A stretch of DNA of 64,000 nt from Ornithinibacillus bavariensis. Lineage in GTDB: Bacteria > Bacillota > Bacilli > Bacillales > Amphibacillaceae. Made by a program: the position numbers and the translations under genes. The notes beneath the pieces were generated by a model that saw only the letters and a list, made by a program, of their open reading frames with translations, ran no database searches and had not been told where the DNA came from. Positions 34,555-42,985 of the stretch are shown one piece after another. The stretch lies in contig NZ_JBNPWZ010000001.1 of the NCBI RefSeq assembly GCF_050433565.1, forward strand, positions 1 to 64,000, in the 5' to 3' direction. Numbering within the stretch: position 1 is the first letter of the stretch; the number at the start of each line of letters is the position of its first letter.

Positions 34555-35541
34555 GTGAAAAGAGGTTTATCATTATTAATTGTAGCGATTGTCAGTATTG
34601 TCATTCTAGCTGCATGTGGATCGAATGCAAGTAAAGGGGATAGCTTTAAAATTGGAGCATCACAAATAGTAGAGCATCCATCATTGGATAGAGCCTATGA
34701 AGGCTTTAAGAAGGCATTAGAGGATGCCGGATTAGATGTGAAATTTGACTTTCAGAGTGCACAGGGAGATCAAAACAATCTAAAGCCAATATCAGATGGA
34801 TTTGTTGCAGATGACGTAGACCTTATCTTTGCCAACTCGACACCTGCTGCTTTGTCCGCACTAGAAGCAACTAAAGATGCTAGGGATATCCCTATCTTAT
34901 TTACTTCTGTAACTGATGCTGTATCCGCTGGATTAGTTACAGCAATGGATGAGCCTGGTGAGAACATCACAGGGGTTGTAGATTTACATCCAGATGCTAT
35001 ACAAGAAACGGTGAAATTTATTGATAAATATTTTCCAGATGCTACGGTGGGGTTAATCTATAATGCTGGAGAATCAAATTCAGTAACGCAAATTGAAGCA
35101 GTTTTAGCTGCTGGTGAAGGTACCTCCTTAACTTTTAAAGAGCGTACGGTTGCAAACTCGTCTGAGGTTCAGCAGGCTGCAACAACCTTAGTTAGTGAAG
35201 TAGATCTTTTCTATATAGTAACAGATAATACAGTCGTTTCTGCACTTGAAAGTGTTGTAGGGGTTGCGAATGAACAAGATATTCCACTAGTTGTAGGAGA
35301 GCCGGATTCACTTGCTAAGGGTGGATTTGTAACTTTTGGTATTGATTACTATACTATCGGATATCGTACAGGTGAAATGGCAGTCCAAATTTTAAAGGAT
35401 GGTAAGTCTATAAAGGATATTAAAGTGGAGTATCCACCTGAAATTCAGTTGTTCATTAATAAGAAAGCAGCAGAAGAACAGGGGATTGAATGGAATTCTG
35501 AGTGGGATGATGCTGAGTTCGTTGATACTGCTGAGAACTAG
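34555..35541 (+). CDS. ABC transporter substrate-binding lipoprotein (TrpX-like, COG2984)
   Basis: This 328-residue lipoprotein has a signal peptide ending in the lipobox ILAACG. The mature part (FKIGASQIVEHPSLDRAYEGFKKAL, DLIFANSTPAALSALEATK) is the TrpX-type periplasmic-binding fold whose characterised or crystallised members bind tryptophan, phenylalanine or tyrosine. GTG start after AGGGGGAGTAGGTA. A hairpin with a weak T-run (35566-35592) follows, so the binding protein should be made in excess over the membrane parts. Aromatic amino acids are the likely cargo by family and by the neighbouring paa genes. Confidence 0.8.
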   Translation: MKRGLSLLIVAIVSIVILAACGSNASKGDSFKIGASQIVEHPSLDRAYEGFKKALEDAGLDVKFDFQSAQGDQNNLKPISDGFVADDVDLIFANSTPAALSALEATKDARDIPILFTSVTDAVSAGLVTAMDEPGENITGVVDLHPDAIQETVKFIDKYFPDATVGLIYNAGESNSVTQIEAVLAAGEGTSLTFKERTVANSSEVQQAATTLVSEVDLFYIVTDNTVVSALESVVGVANEQDIPLVVGEPDSLAKGGFVTFGIDYYTIGYRTGEMAVQILKDGKSIKDIKVEYPPEIQLFINKKAAEEQGIEWNSEWDDAEFVDTAEN

Positions 35542-35565
35542 AGAAATGCACCTTATAAGTCCAAT

Positions 35566-35598
35566 GAGAAGCAGGCATTAGGCCTGCTTCTCTATTCT
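35566..35598 (+). terminator. Intra-operon attenuating hairpin
   Basis: GAGAAGCAGGC / GCCTGCTTCTC is an 11-bp perfect stem with a five-base loop, followed by TATTCT. The weak T-tract suggests partial termination between the binding-protein and permease genes. Confidence 0.65.
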
Positions 35599-35657
35599 AA
35601 GAAGTTAATATCCACATTTTTCAGAAAAAGGTGTGGAATAGGAGGTTAATATATTAT

Positions 35658-36638
35658 ATGGCTTTATCACTATTTGGTGCTGTTGAATCTGGAATTATAT
35701 ACGCAATCATGGCTTTAGGGGTATATTTAACCTTCCGCGTATTAGATTTCCCTGATTTGACAGTAGATGGTAGCTTTGTGACAGGTGCAGGTGTTGCTGC
35801 AGTATCCATTGTCAGTGGTGTCCCGCCTGTTTTGGCTACAATTTTTGCAATCATTGCTGGTTTTATTGCTGGCTGTATTACAGGCCTGCTTCATACAAAA
35901 GGTAAGATAAACGCATTATTATCTGGGATTTTAATGATGATTGCCTTATATTCTATTAATTTACGAATAATGGATAAGCCTACTGTATCTTTATCGAGTG
36001 AAGAAACCTTATTTTCCCAACTAAGAGGGATTTGGCCAGAAGGAATTGATAGTTTCCTGAATAATTTATGGAATTCTATTGGTTTAGGGAGAGCCCCTGC
36101 AACATGGATTATTGTAGCCTTCATGATTGTTGTCGCATTAGCTATAAAGTTTTTAACGGATTATTTCCTAAAAACAGAGGTTGGTCTTGCATTAAGGGCC
36201 ACCGGAGATAATAAACGAATGATCCGGAGTCTTTCGGCAAACACAGACAATTTAATTATACTCGGTGTAGGAATTTCGAATGCGATGGTTGCGCTTAGTG
36301 GAGCGTTAATTGCCCAGATTGGTGGATTTGCTGATGTTCAGATGGGAATCGGAATGATTGTTATCGGTCTAGCCTCCGTTATTATCGGTGAAGCTCTGTT
36401 TGGCAAGAAAACAATCGCGATTGCAACCATTGCCGTCATTGGTGGAGCAATCGTGTATAGGATAGTTGTAACCCTGGCATTACGGGTTGAATTTTTAGAA
36501 ACAGGTGATATGAAGCTAATTACTGCATTCATCGTTATCGTTGCCCTTGTTGCACCGAAAGTTCTTCAGGGACAGAGGGAAAAGAAGCGCCGATTACAAA
36601 AGCGTGCTGCACTAGTTGAATTAAAGGAGGAGGCCTAA
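35658..36638 (+). CDS. ABC transporter permease (TrpY-like, COG4120)
   Basis: This 326-residue membrane protein has about eight to nine segments and the family signature GIIYAIMALGVYLTFRVLDFPDLTVDGSF near the N-terminus, plus GLALRATGDNKRMIRSLSANTD. AGGAGG at 35640-35645 is 12 bases before the ATG at 35658, rather far; the GTG at 35631 overlaps that site and is unlikely. The two bases after its stop lead into the ATPase gene. Confidence 0.83.
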   Translation: MALSLFGAVESGIIYAIMALGVYLTFRVLDFPDLTVDGSFVTGAGVAAVSIVSGVPPVLATIFAIIAGFIAGCITGLLHTKGKINALLSGILMMIALYSINLRIMDKPTVSLSSEETLFSQLRGIWPEGIDSFLNNLWNSIGLGRAPATWIIVAFMIVVALAIKFLTDYFLKTEVGLALRATGDNKRMIRSLSANTDNLIILGVGISNAMVALSGALIAQIGGFADVQMGIGMIVIGLASVIIGEALFGKKTIAIATIAVIGGAIVYRIVVTLALRVEFLETGDMKLITAFIVIVALVAPKVLQGQREKKRRLQKRAALVELKEEA

Positions 36639-36639
36639 T

Positions 36640-37434
36640 ATGTTACATGTAAAAGATGTGTCCATTACATTTAATGAAGGTACTCCAGATGAAAAAAAGG
36701 CGTTACAAAGAATTAATTTAGAATTAAGAGAAGGCGATTTTGTAACGGTTATAGGTAGTAATGGAGCTGGTAAATCTACGCTCATGAATATTATTTCTGG
36801 CAATCTAGTACCAGATGTTGGCGAGGTCGTTATTGCTGAAAAGAATGTTACCAGTCTCCCCGAATTTAAACGCTCTGCCTACATAGGTCGCGTATTCCAA
36901 GATCCGATGGCAGGCACAGCTCCATCCATGACGATTGAGGAAAACCTAGCGATGGCTTATTCGCGCATCAGAAAGCGGAATTTAAAGCCTGGTGTTACAA
37001 AACTGAGGAAAGTAGAATTTAAGGAACATTTAAAAACGTTAAATTTAGGTCTTGAGGATAGGCTGAATGCTAAAGTGGGATTGTTATCTGGTGGAGAGCG
37101 TCAAGCACTTTCTCTATTGATGGCAACTTTCACTAACCCGAATATTTTACTTCTTGATGAACATACAGCAGCACTGGATCCATCACGAGCCGCATTAATC
37201 ACGAAACTAACGAAGGATGTTGTTGCAGAGCATGGCTTAACAACCTTAATGGTTACCCATAATATGCAGCAAGCACTTGATTTAGGAAATCGGCTGATTA
37301 TGATGGATAAAGGGCAAATCATTTTAGATATCCATGGTGAAAAGAAACAGAATTTAACAATAGAAGATCTATTAAAAGAATTCCAACGTATTCGCGGAGA
37401 ACAATTTGAAAGTGACCGTGCTGTATTGGGATAA
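36640..37434 (+). CDS. ABC transporter ATP-binding protein (TrpZ-like, COG1101)
   Basis: This 264-residue ATPase has Walker A GSNGAGKST, signature LLSGGERQALSLLMA, Walker B NILLLDEHTAALDP (the His for Pro after DE is usual in this subfamily) and the VTHNMQQAL switch. It completes the binding protein-permease-ATPase set. AAAGGAGGAGGCCTAAT precedes the ATG. A strong terminator follows. Confidence 0.88.
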   Translation: MLHVKDVSITFNEGTPDEKKALQRINLELREGDFVTVIGSNGAGKSTLMNIISGNLVPDVGEVVIAEKNVTSLPEFKRSAYIGRVFQDPMAGTAPSMTIEENLAMAYSRIRKRNLKPGVTKLRKVEFKEHLKTLNLGLEDRLNAKVGLLSGGERQALSLLMATFTNPNILLLDEHTAALDPSRAALITKLTKDVVAEHGLTTLMVTHNMQQALDLGNRLIMMDKGQIILDIHGEKKQNLTIEDLLKEFQRIRGEQFESDRAVLG

Positions 37435-37440
37435 TCGAAA

Positions 37441-37470
37441 CAGGAGCGAGGAGCGCTCCTGTTTTTATTT
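37441..37470 (+). terminator. Terminator of the ABC transporter operon
   Basis: CAGGAGCG / CGCTCCTG, a perfect 8-bp stem with a five-base loop, followed by TTTTTATTT. Confidence 0.85.
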
Positions 37471-37536
37471 AGAATCACTCATTCGTAGACTGCATGAATA
37501 AATAATTATTCAAAAGAAAAGTCTGCTTGAGGAGCG

Positions 37537-37946
37537 CTAATAGACAAAAAGTAGCTGGAAGTAGGTGCCTGAGTCTAATAGAAGCGTTCTAATAGACAGA
37601 AATCGCATGAAAGTAGGTGCGTGAGTCTAATAGAAGCGGTCTAATAGACAGAAAGTGGCTGAAAGTAGGTGCTTGAGTCTAATAGAAGCGTTCTAATGGA
37701 CAGAAATCGCATGAAAGTAGGTGCTTGAGTCTAATAGAAGCGTTCTAATAGACAGAAAGCAGCTGAAAGTAGGTGGTTGAGTCTAATAGAAGCGGTCTAA
37801 TAGACAGAAAGTGGCTGAAAGTAGGTGCTTGAGTCTAATAGAAGCGTTCTAATAGACAGAAAGCAGCTGGAAGTAGGTGCCTGAGTCTAATAGAAGCATT
37901 CTAATAGACAAAAAGTAGCTGGAAGTAGGTGCGTGAGTCTAATAGA
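37537..37946. repeat. Tandem array of a 52-bp unit, about 7.9 copies
   Basis: Units begin at 37537, 37589, 37641, 37693, 37745, 37797, 37849 and 37901 with exact 52-bp spacing; the last runs to about 37946. Each unit contains CTAATAGACA, then a variable part (AGTAGCTGGAAG, ATCGCATGAAAG, AGTGGCTGAAAG or AGCAGCTGAAAG), then TAGGTGCTTGAGT and CTAATAGAAGCGTT. The junction between units is an imperfect palindrome, GTCTA-A-TAGAA-GCG-TTCTA-A-TAGAC. The first and last full variants are nearly the same. 52 is not a multiple of 3 and no ORF runs through, so it is non-coding. It lies between two convergent genes and fills most of a 561-base gap. Confidence 0.92.
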
Positions 37947-37995
37947 CTATCGAACGCCAATATATCGCAGAAAGTTCATACTGCCGAACATGCTT

Positions 37996-38718
37996 TTATG
38001 ATAATTCCTTTTCAATCATAATTAAAAACTCTTTGATACTTTTATCACGAACAATGAAATCGGCGTACATGTCCATTGGTGTTGGTTCACGATTGACGAT
38101 AATAAGCTTGGCGCCACGCTCAGTTGCTATTAGTGGGAACATATTGGCGGGAGTAACTGTTAATGATGAGCCTAGAACGATAAATAAATCAGATTTAGAA
38201 GTTTCAATTTCTGCTTGGAGAAAAACATCCTCAGGAAGCATCTCTCCAAATAGGACAATTCCTGGTCTTACAGGTCCATCACAATATTTACAGTGGCTTT
38301 TGCCATTCAAGTACTCTTCTCGGTCCTGGTCTCTCAAACATTGATTACAGAAAAACCTTCGAAATGTACCATGAAGCTCCATTACATTTTGGTTTCCGGC
38401 ATCATGGTGAAAGCCGTCCACATTTTGTGTGATAATTCCTTTTATTAACCCACGTTTTTCCCAATTTCCAAGAATTTGGTGGCCCTCATGGGGCTGATAT
38501 TTATCAATCTCTCGGAGTCTATACTGGTAAAAGCTCGTAAATTCTTCAAAGTTATCCTGAAGTGCATGTACATTAGCTAGTTCATCTGGATTGAATTTAG
38601 TCCATAGTCCTCTATCCTTGGAGCGGAAATCTGGTAAGCCGCTTTCAGTAGACATACCAGCACCAGTAAATACAATTGTATAGGAAGCAGAACGAATTAA
38701 TTCTACAATTTTATTCAT
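37996..38718 (-). CDS. NAD-dependent protein deacylase (sirtuin, SrtN/CobB type)
   Basis: This 240-residue sirtuin has the NAD-binding GAGMSTESGLPDFRS, the catalytic TQNVDGFHHDAG with ELHGTF, and a zinc site made of CNQC and CKYC. Substrate recognition FGEMLPEDVF and VLGSSLTVTPANMFPL are intact. Bacterial sirtuins deacetylate acetyl-CoA synthetase and other proteins. GGAGG lies nine bases before the ATG. No clear terminator separates it from the repeat array downstream. Confidence 0.92.
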   Translation of the reverse strand: MNKIVELIRSASYTIVFTGAGMSTESGLPDFRSKDRGLWTKFNPDELANVHALQDNFEEFTSFYQYRLREIDKYQPHEGHQILGNWEKRGLIKGIITQNVDGFHHDAGNQNVMELHGTFRRFFCNQCLRDQDREEYLNGKSHCKYCDGPVRPGIVLFGEMLPEDVFLQAEIETSKSDLFIVLGSSLTVTPANMFPLIATERGAKLIIVNREPTPMDMYADFIVRDKSIKEFLIMIEKELS

Positions 38719-38826
38719 ATAAATCGACCTCCACTTGATAATGCTATTGTACCCAAAATCCCTCCCATTTACGAATGGAATTAAAATATGTTTGCAAAGT
38801 CTATAAAACTATGATAGGCTATTAAT

Positions 38827-38869
38827 ACAATATATTGTGATAATATAATAATATAATACTATATATAGT
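38827..38869 (+). promoter_or_regulatory. Two NrdR boxes at the nrd promoter
   Basis: ACAATATATTGT (38827-38838) and ACTATATATAGT (38858-38869) are both 12-bp palindromes of the NrdR-box type. Their centres are 31 bp apart, three helical turns, which is the usual spacing for this regulator. A possible promoter lies within them: TTGTGA (38835-38840), 16 bp, TACTAT (38857-38862), each element overlapping one box. NrdR with bound (d)ATP would repress here. Confidence 0.72.
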
Positions 38870-38879
38870 ACTTAAAAGT

Positions 38880-39050
38880 AATGGTGACATATATTGTCTG
38901 AAAAGGGAATCCAGTGAAAATCTGGAGCTGTCCCCGCAACTGTTAGTGTTGACGAACGAGAATTCCACTGTATCGATAACATAATGATATGGGAAGGACT
39001 TTAGTAGAGTGACGCACAAGCCAGGAGACCTGCCATCACTTATAGTTTCA
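38880..39050 (+). ncRNA. Cobalamin (B12) riboswitch upstream of nrdE
   Basis: The conserved elements are all visible: CCAGTGAAAATCTGG followed by AGCTGTCCCCGCAACTGT (about 38912-38944), a variable middle, and the B12 box AAGCCAGGAGACCTGCC (39018-39034). It lies directly after the NrdR-box promoter and about 190 bases before nrdE. Where a B12-dependent class II reductase exists elsewhere in the genome, such a riboswitch shuts the B12-independent enzyme off when cobalamin is plentiful, as known for Streptomyces nrdAB. Confidence 0.92.
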
Positions 39051-39123
39051 TTTTTCTTCGGGTTGAAAGAGTATGAGGCGATGGAGTTATACATATTTAG
39101 ATAATTTCTGTCGTTTTTTGTAT

Positions 39124-39155
39124 GCCGTTCATCCGTGGGTGAGCGGCTTTTCTAT
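39124..39155 (+). terminator. Riboswitch-linked terminator in the nrd leader
   Basis: GCCGTTCA / TGAGCGGC (one G-U pair) with an eight-base loop and TTTTCTATTT, placed 90 bases after the B12 box and 80 bases before nrdE. It is the probable expression platform. Confidence 0.7.
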
Positions 39156-39235
39156 TTATAGAAAAGAGCTAATTTCCAAGCCATATTTACCTTATTTTAG
39201 CATGTTGCTAGTTTTACTATTAGGAGGAATGAAGG

Positions 39236-41458
39236 ATGCTGTCAACAGAAGTAACATTAAAAGAAAAGCTAGATCCAATTATCCGTTTTGCTGTAGAAAA
39301 TTTACCGGTGAATCCAGCCGATTTAACTATGGATGTTTCTGGGGAAACCTCTTTTGACAAGGCTATTGATACACTCACTAAACGTGCACTAGAGATTATT
39401 GACGAAGCAAATTCGAATTGGAGTTTTGTTGCTAGCCGATTATACTTACAAAAGCTTTACCATCAAGCTGCAAAAAATAGGAATTATGATGTCGCATTAA
39501 AATATGGCAGCTTTTATCAGCTCCTAAAAGACTTAACACAAGAGGGAATATACACGAGTAAATTACTTGATACATATTCAAAAGAAGATATAGATTTTTT
39601 AGCTAATCATATAAATCCGGAGCATGACCTACAGTTCACATATTTAGGTCTCTATACCCTTGCTAACCGATACTTAGCTACAGACCATGATAAAAACACG
39701 TATGAACTTCCTCAGGAGCGATGGATGGTTATTGCCATGCATCTTATGAAGGATGAGGATAAAGCAAGTCGTCTTGATTTAGTTCTGGAGGCATATTGGG
39801 CGTTAAGCAATTTATATATGACGGTTGCCACACCAACACTAGCTAATGCTGGGAAAACACATGGACAGCTATCTAGCTGTTTTATAGATACAGTGGATGA
39901 TAGCCTACAGTCTATTTATGATAGTAATACCGATATAGCAAAGCTTTCAAAAAATGGCGGTGGAATCGGTGTCTATATGGGGAAAATCCGTTCTAGGGGT
40001 AGCTCGATTAAAGGGTTTAAAGGGATGTCTAGCGGAGTAGTTCCTTGGATTAAGCAACTGAATAACACAGCAGTAAGCGTGGATCAGCTTGGTACGCGTA
40101 AAGGGGCAATAGCAGTTTATTTGGATGTTTGGCATATGGATATTGAAGCTTTTTTAGATTTGAAATTAAATAATGGGGATGACCGGATGCGTGCACATGA
40201 TATTTTCACCGGTGTGTCCATTCCAGATTATTTCATGGAACAGGTAGCTAGTCGTGGAGATTGGTATTTATTTGACCCACATGAAGTTCGTGAAGTAATG
40301 GGATACTCATTAGAGGACTTTTATGATGAGGAAAAAGGGGAAGGGTCCTGGAGAAAGAAATATGAGGAATGTATCCAATGTGAAAAACTAACGAAGAAGA
40401 AGCTGCCTGCTATTTTAATTATGAAGCGGATTATGATTTCTCAGCTTGAGTCTGGGACACCATTTATGTTTTATCGAGATGAGGTAAACAGACAAAATAG
40501 TAATGCACATTTGGGTATGATATATTGCTCCAATTTATGTACGGAAATTACCCAAAATCAATCACCAACCGAATTTCTAGAAGAGTTTACAGATGAAAAT
40601 GGGTATATCACCAAAACGTATAAGCCTGGAGATTATGTAGTTTGTAATCTTAGCTCAATCAATCTAGGAAAGGCTGTTCCCGATAATGTGTTAGAACGCT
40701 TAATTAAAATACAGGTTCGAATGCTCGATAATGTCATTGATATCAATACATTACCAATCCTTCAAGCACAGCTTACAAACCAAAAGTACCGTGCTATTGG
40801 ACTTGGTACATTCGGCTGGCATCATTTATTAGCGAAAAAGCAAATCCATTGGGAAACAGAGGAGGCAGTAGAATACGCAGATGATTTGTATGAGAAAATT
40901 GCTTTCTTGACCATTAAGAGTAGCATGGAATTAAGTGTGGAAAAGGGAAGCTATCCAGCCTTCACAGGAAGTAAATGGAGTACTGGAGCATACTTCGATG
41001 AAAAAGGATATGTCGGTGAAAAATGGCAAGAGCTAAAAGCTGCCGTAATGGAAAAAGGGATTCGTAATGGTTACTTAATGGCAGTTGCGCCAAATTCCAC
41101 AACTGCTATGATTGCGGGATCTACAGCAAGTATTGATCCGGTTTTTAAACCGTTCTACCATGAAGAGAAAAAGGACTTTAAAATTCCAAATACAGCTCCA
41201 GACTTAGACCATCGTACGTATGATATTTATCGTCGCTCGGCATATATTGTCGATCAACGCTGGTCTGTTAAACAAAATGCTGTACGCCAAAAACATATTG
41301 ATCAGAGTATATCCTTTAATTTCTATGTTCCACATACAATCCGTGCTTCGGTATTACTAGACCTACATCTTCAGGCATGGAGAGAAGGACTAAAAACTAC
41401 TTATTATGTAAGATCTACCTCGACCGATGTAGAAGAATGTGAGTGGTGTTCCAGTTGA
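39236..41458 (+). CDS. nrdE: Class Ib ribonucleoside-diphosphate reductase, alpha subunit NrdE
   Basis: This 740-residue catalytic subunit reduces ribonucleotides to deoxyribonucleotides by radical chemistry. Visible are SSCFIDTVDDSLQSIYD with the substrate-site cysteine, NGGGIGVYMGKIRSRGS, the NSNAHLGMIYCSNLC region, PNSTTAMIAGSTASIDP and the C-terminal redox pair ECEWCSS. AGGAGG at 39222-39227 is eight bases before the ATG. It is slightly longer than the usual 700-720 residues but has no intein. It is the first gene of nrdE-nrdI-nrdF. Confidence 0.95.
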   Translation: MLSTEVTLKEKLDPIIRFAVENLPVNPADLTMDVSGETSFDKAIDTLTKRALEIIDEANSNWSFVASRLYLQKLYHQAAKNRNYDVALKYGSFYQLLKDLTQEGIYTSKLLDTYSKEDIDFLANHINPEHDLQFTYLGLYTLANRYLATDHDKNTYELPQERWMVIAMHLMKDEDKASRLDLVLEAYWALSNLYMTVATPTLANAGKTHGQLSSCFIDTVDDSLQSIYDSNTDIAKLSKNGGGIGVYMGKIRSRGSSIKGFKGMSSGVVPWIKQLNNTAVSVDQLGTRKGAIAVYLDVWHMDIEAFLDLKLNNGDDRMRAHDIFTGVSIPDYFMEQVASRGDWYLFDPHEVREVMGYSLEDFYDEEKGEGSWRKKYEECIQCEKLTKKKLPAILIMKRIMISQLESGTPFMFYRDEVNRQNSNAHLGMIYCSNLCTEITQNQSPTEFLEEFTDENGYITKTYKPGDYVVCNLSSINLGKAVPDNVLERLIKIQVRMLDNVIDINTLPILQAQLTNQKYRAIGLGTFGWHHLLAKKQIHWETEEAVEYADDLYEKIAFLTIKSSMELSVEKGSYPAFTGSKWSTGAYFDEKGYVGEKWQELKAAVMEKGIRNGYLMAVAPNSTTAMIAGSTASIDPVFKPFYHEEKKDFKIPNTAPDLDHRTYDIYRRSAYIVDQRWSVKQNAVRQKHIDQSISFNFYVPHTIRASVLLDLHLQAWREGLKTTYYVRSTSTDVEECEWCSS

Positions 41459-41880
41459 AAACATTAATTGCTTACCTATCCTACAGTGGTAATACAGAAG
41501 AGGTTGCCGAGTATATTCAAAAGAAGTTAGAGACAAGAGGAGCGATGGTGGATAAGCACCGTATCGGCATCGATCCTCCAGTCCATCCTTCTGATTATGA
41601 TGTGGTATTTATTGGTACCTTTACATGGGAAAATGGCAGTACGCCAGAAGAGGTAAAGGACTTTATTTTAGAAATAGGCTATAAGCCAAATAATATTGCA
41701 GTATTTGGAACAGGGGATACACAGTTTGGTTACTTTTGCGGTGCGGTTGATAGGCTTGTAAAGTTTTATGAAAGCCCATGGGCTGGATTGAAAATTGAAC
41801 AGTCACCGAGAGGGTTCCAGGAAATATTGATAGATCAATGGCTGAAGGGAGTATTACAGCATGTCCGTAGCATTGCTTAA
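41455..41880 (+). CDS. nrdI: Flavodoxin-like NrdI
   Basis: This flavoprotein of about 141 residues supplies oxidant to assemble the manganese-tyrosyl radical cofactor of NrdF. It opens LIAYLSYSGNTEEVAEYI (FMN phosphate loop) and continues FIGTFTWENGSTPEEVKDF and FGTGDTQFGYFCGAVDRL, the NrdI signature. The start is TTG at 41455, whose last two bases form part of the nrdE stop (TTGA overlap), so the two are coupled. The upstream in-frame ATG at 41443 lies inside nrdE. Confidence 0.9.
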   Translation: MKTLIAYLSYSGNTEEVAEYIQKKLETRGAMVDKHRIGIDPPVHPSDYDVVFIGTFTWENGSTPEEVKDFILEIGYKPNNIAVFGTGDTQFGYFCGAVDRLVKFYESPWAGLKIEQSPRGFQEILIDQWLKGVLQHVRSIA

Positions 41881-42904
41881 AAAGGCAAAAACAATGGAGC
41901 CACGATTTCCGAATAAATCTACGAAAGTATTCGGAGGGGAGTCAAGTGGTATTTTAAATTGGAATGATATTAAATATCCACATTGGTATAAAATGTACAA
42001 GCGACTAGTAGGGAATTACTGGCAAGCAGATGAGATTAATATGTCTGCTGATGTAAAGCAATTTCCGATGCTTACTCAATCAGAACAGGATGCATACTTG
42101 AAAATAATAGGCTTACTATCGACGTTGGATGCCCCACAGACTAGAACAGCCCTGTTAATTTCTTTATATGCAACCGATCCGTCTGTTCAATCTATTATGG
42201 CAGTGATTGCTCAACAGGAAGCAGTTCATAATGAAAGCTATTCCTATGTCCTTTCTTCCGTAGTGTCTTTAAAGGAGCAGAATGAGGCGTTTCAGTTGGG
42301 ACGTAAAGACCCTGTTCTATTAAAGCGAAATAAAAGGCTTATTGCTGGCTACAATCAATTTGTGGAAGAGCCGAGCATTGAAAATATCGTAAAAACACTT
42401 GTATATACCGCTCTTTTGGAAGGACTATTTTTCTATTCTGGTTTTGCATTTTTCTATAATTTAGCAAGGGATAATAAGATGGTTGGAACCTCTACGATGA
42501 TAAGCTATATAAATCGTGATGAACTTGAGCACGGTAGATTTATTTCTGAGCTATTTCGTGCAACTCTAGCTGAGTACCCAGAGCTGAATACAGAATCCAT
42601 GATGGAATGGGTGTATCAGGAATTTAGAACCTCCGTGGAATTAGAAATGGAATGGTCAACGTATGTACTTGCAGAGGTTGAGGGGATTGATTTGGAGCAA
42701 ATGCAAGGCTATATTAAATACCGTGCTAACAAAATGCTACGATTACTAGGCTTGAGTGAAATCTATCCTGAACACGTTGAAAACCCAATGAAATGGATAC
42801 GTGCTTACGTTGATAATATCGATGGAACGAAAACAGACTTCTTTGAACAAAAGTCAAGACAATATACCAAGACAAGTGACTTGAATGGCTTTGATGACTT
42901 GTAA
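41861..42904 (+). CDS. nrdF: Class Ib ribonucleotide reductase, beta subunit NrdF
   Basis: This 347-residue radical-bearing subunit is of the ferritin-like four-helix type. The metal ligands fall in LSTLDAPQTR, IAQQEAVHNESYSYVLS, TALLEGLFFYSGFAFF and SYINRDELEHGRFISELF. The ATG at 41861 overlaps nrdI by 20 bases and has GAAGGGAG nine bases upstream. A terminator hairpin (GAACCCTATT/AATAGGGTTC with T-run, about 42936-42980) ends the operon. Confidence 0.93.
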   Translation: MSVALLKKAKTMEPRFPNKSTKVFGGESSGILNWNDIKYPHWYKMYKRLVGNYWQADEINMSADVKQFPMLTQSEQDAYLKIIGLLSTLDAPQTRTALLISLYATDPSVQSIMAVIAQQEAVHNESYSYVLSSVVSLKEQNEAFQLGRKDPVLLKRNKRLIAGYNQFVEEPSIENIVKTLVYTALLEGLFFYSGFAFFYNLARDNKMVGTSTMISYINRDELEHGRFISELFRATLAEYPELNTESMMEWVYQEFRTSVELEMEWSTYVLAEVEGIDLEQMQGYIKYRANKMLRLLGLSEIYPEHVENPMKWIRAYVDNIDGTKTDFFEQKSRQYTKTSDLNGFDDL

Positions 42905-42935
42905 ACGATAAGAACAAATTTGGTATTATGTAAAG

Positions 42936-42981
42936 AAGAACCCTATTGAATGATTACAACATTAATAGGGTTCTTTTTTTA
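42936..42981. terminator. Bidirectional terminator between nrdF and terC
   Basis: GAACCCTATT / AATAGGGTTC (10 bp) with A-rich left flank and TTTTTTTATTTT on the right, between convergent genes. Confidence 0.85.
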
Positions 42982-42985
42982 TTTT

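Noticed and set aside
37537..37946. CRISPR array
   Set aside because: The repeat units are directly adjacent with no unique spacers, the period is 52 bp throughout, and there are no cas genes in the window.
37537..37946. Repeat-rich coding sequence
   Set aside because: A 52-bp period shifts the frame in every unit and no open frame spans the array on either strand.
39073..39357. 94-residue ORF between the B12 riboswitch and nrdE
   Set aside because: It runs through the leader terminator and overlaps the nrdE start in another frame, has no ribosome site, and its composition is not protein-like.
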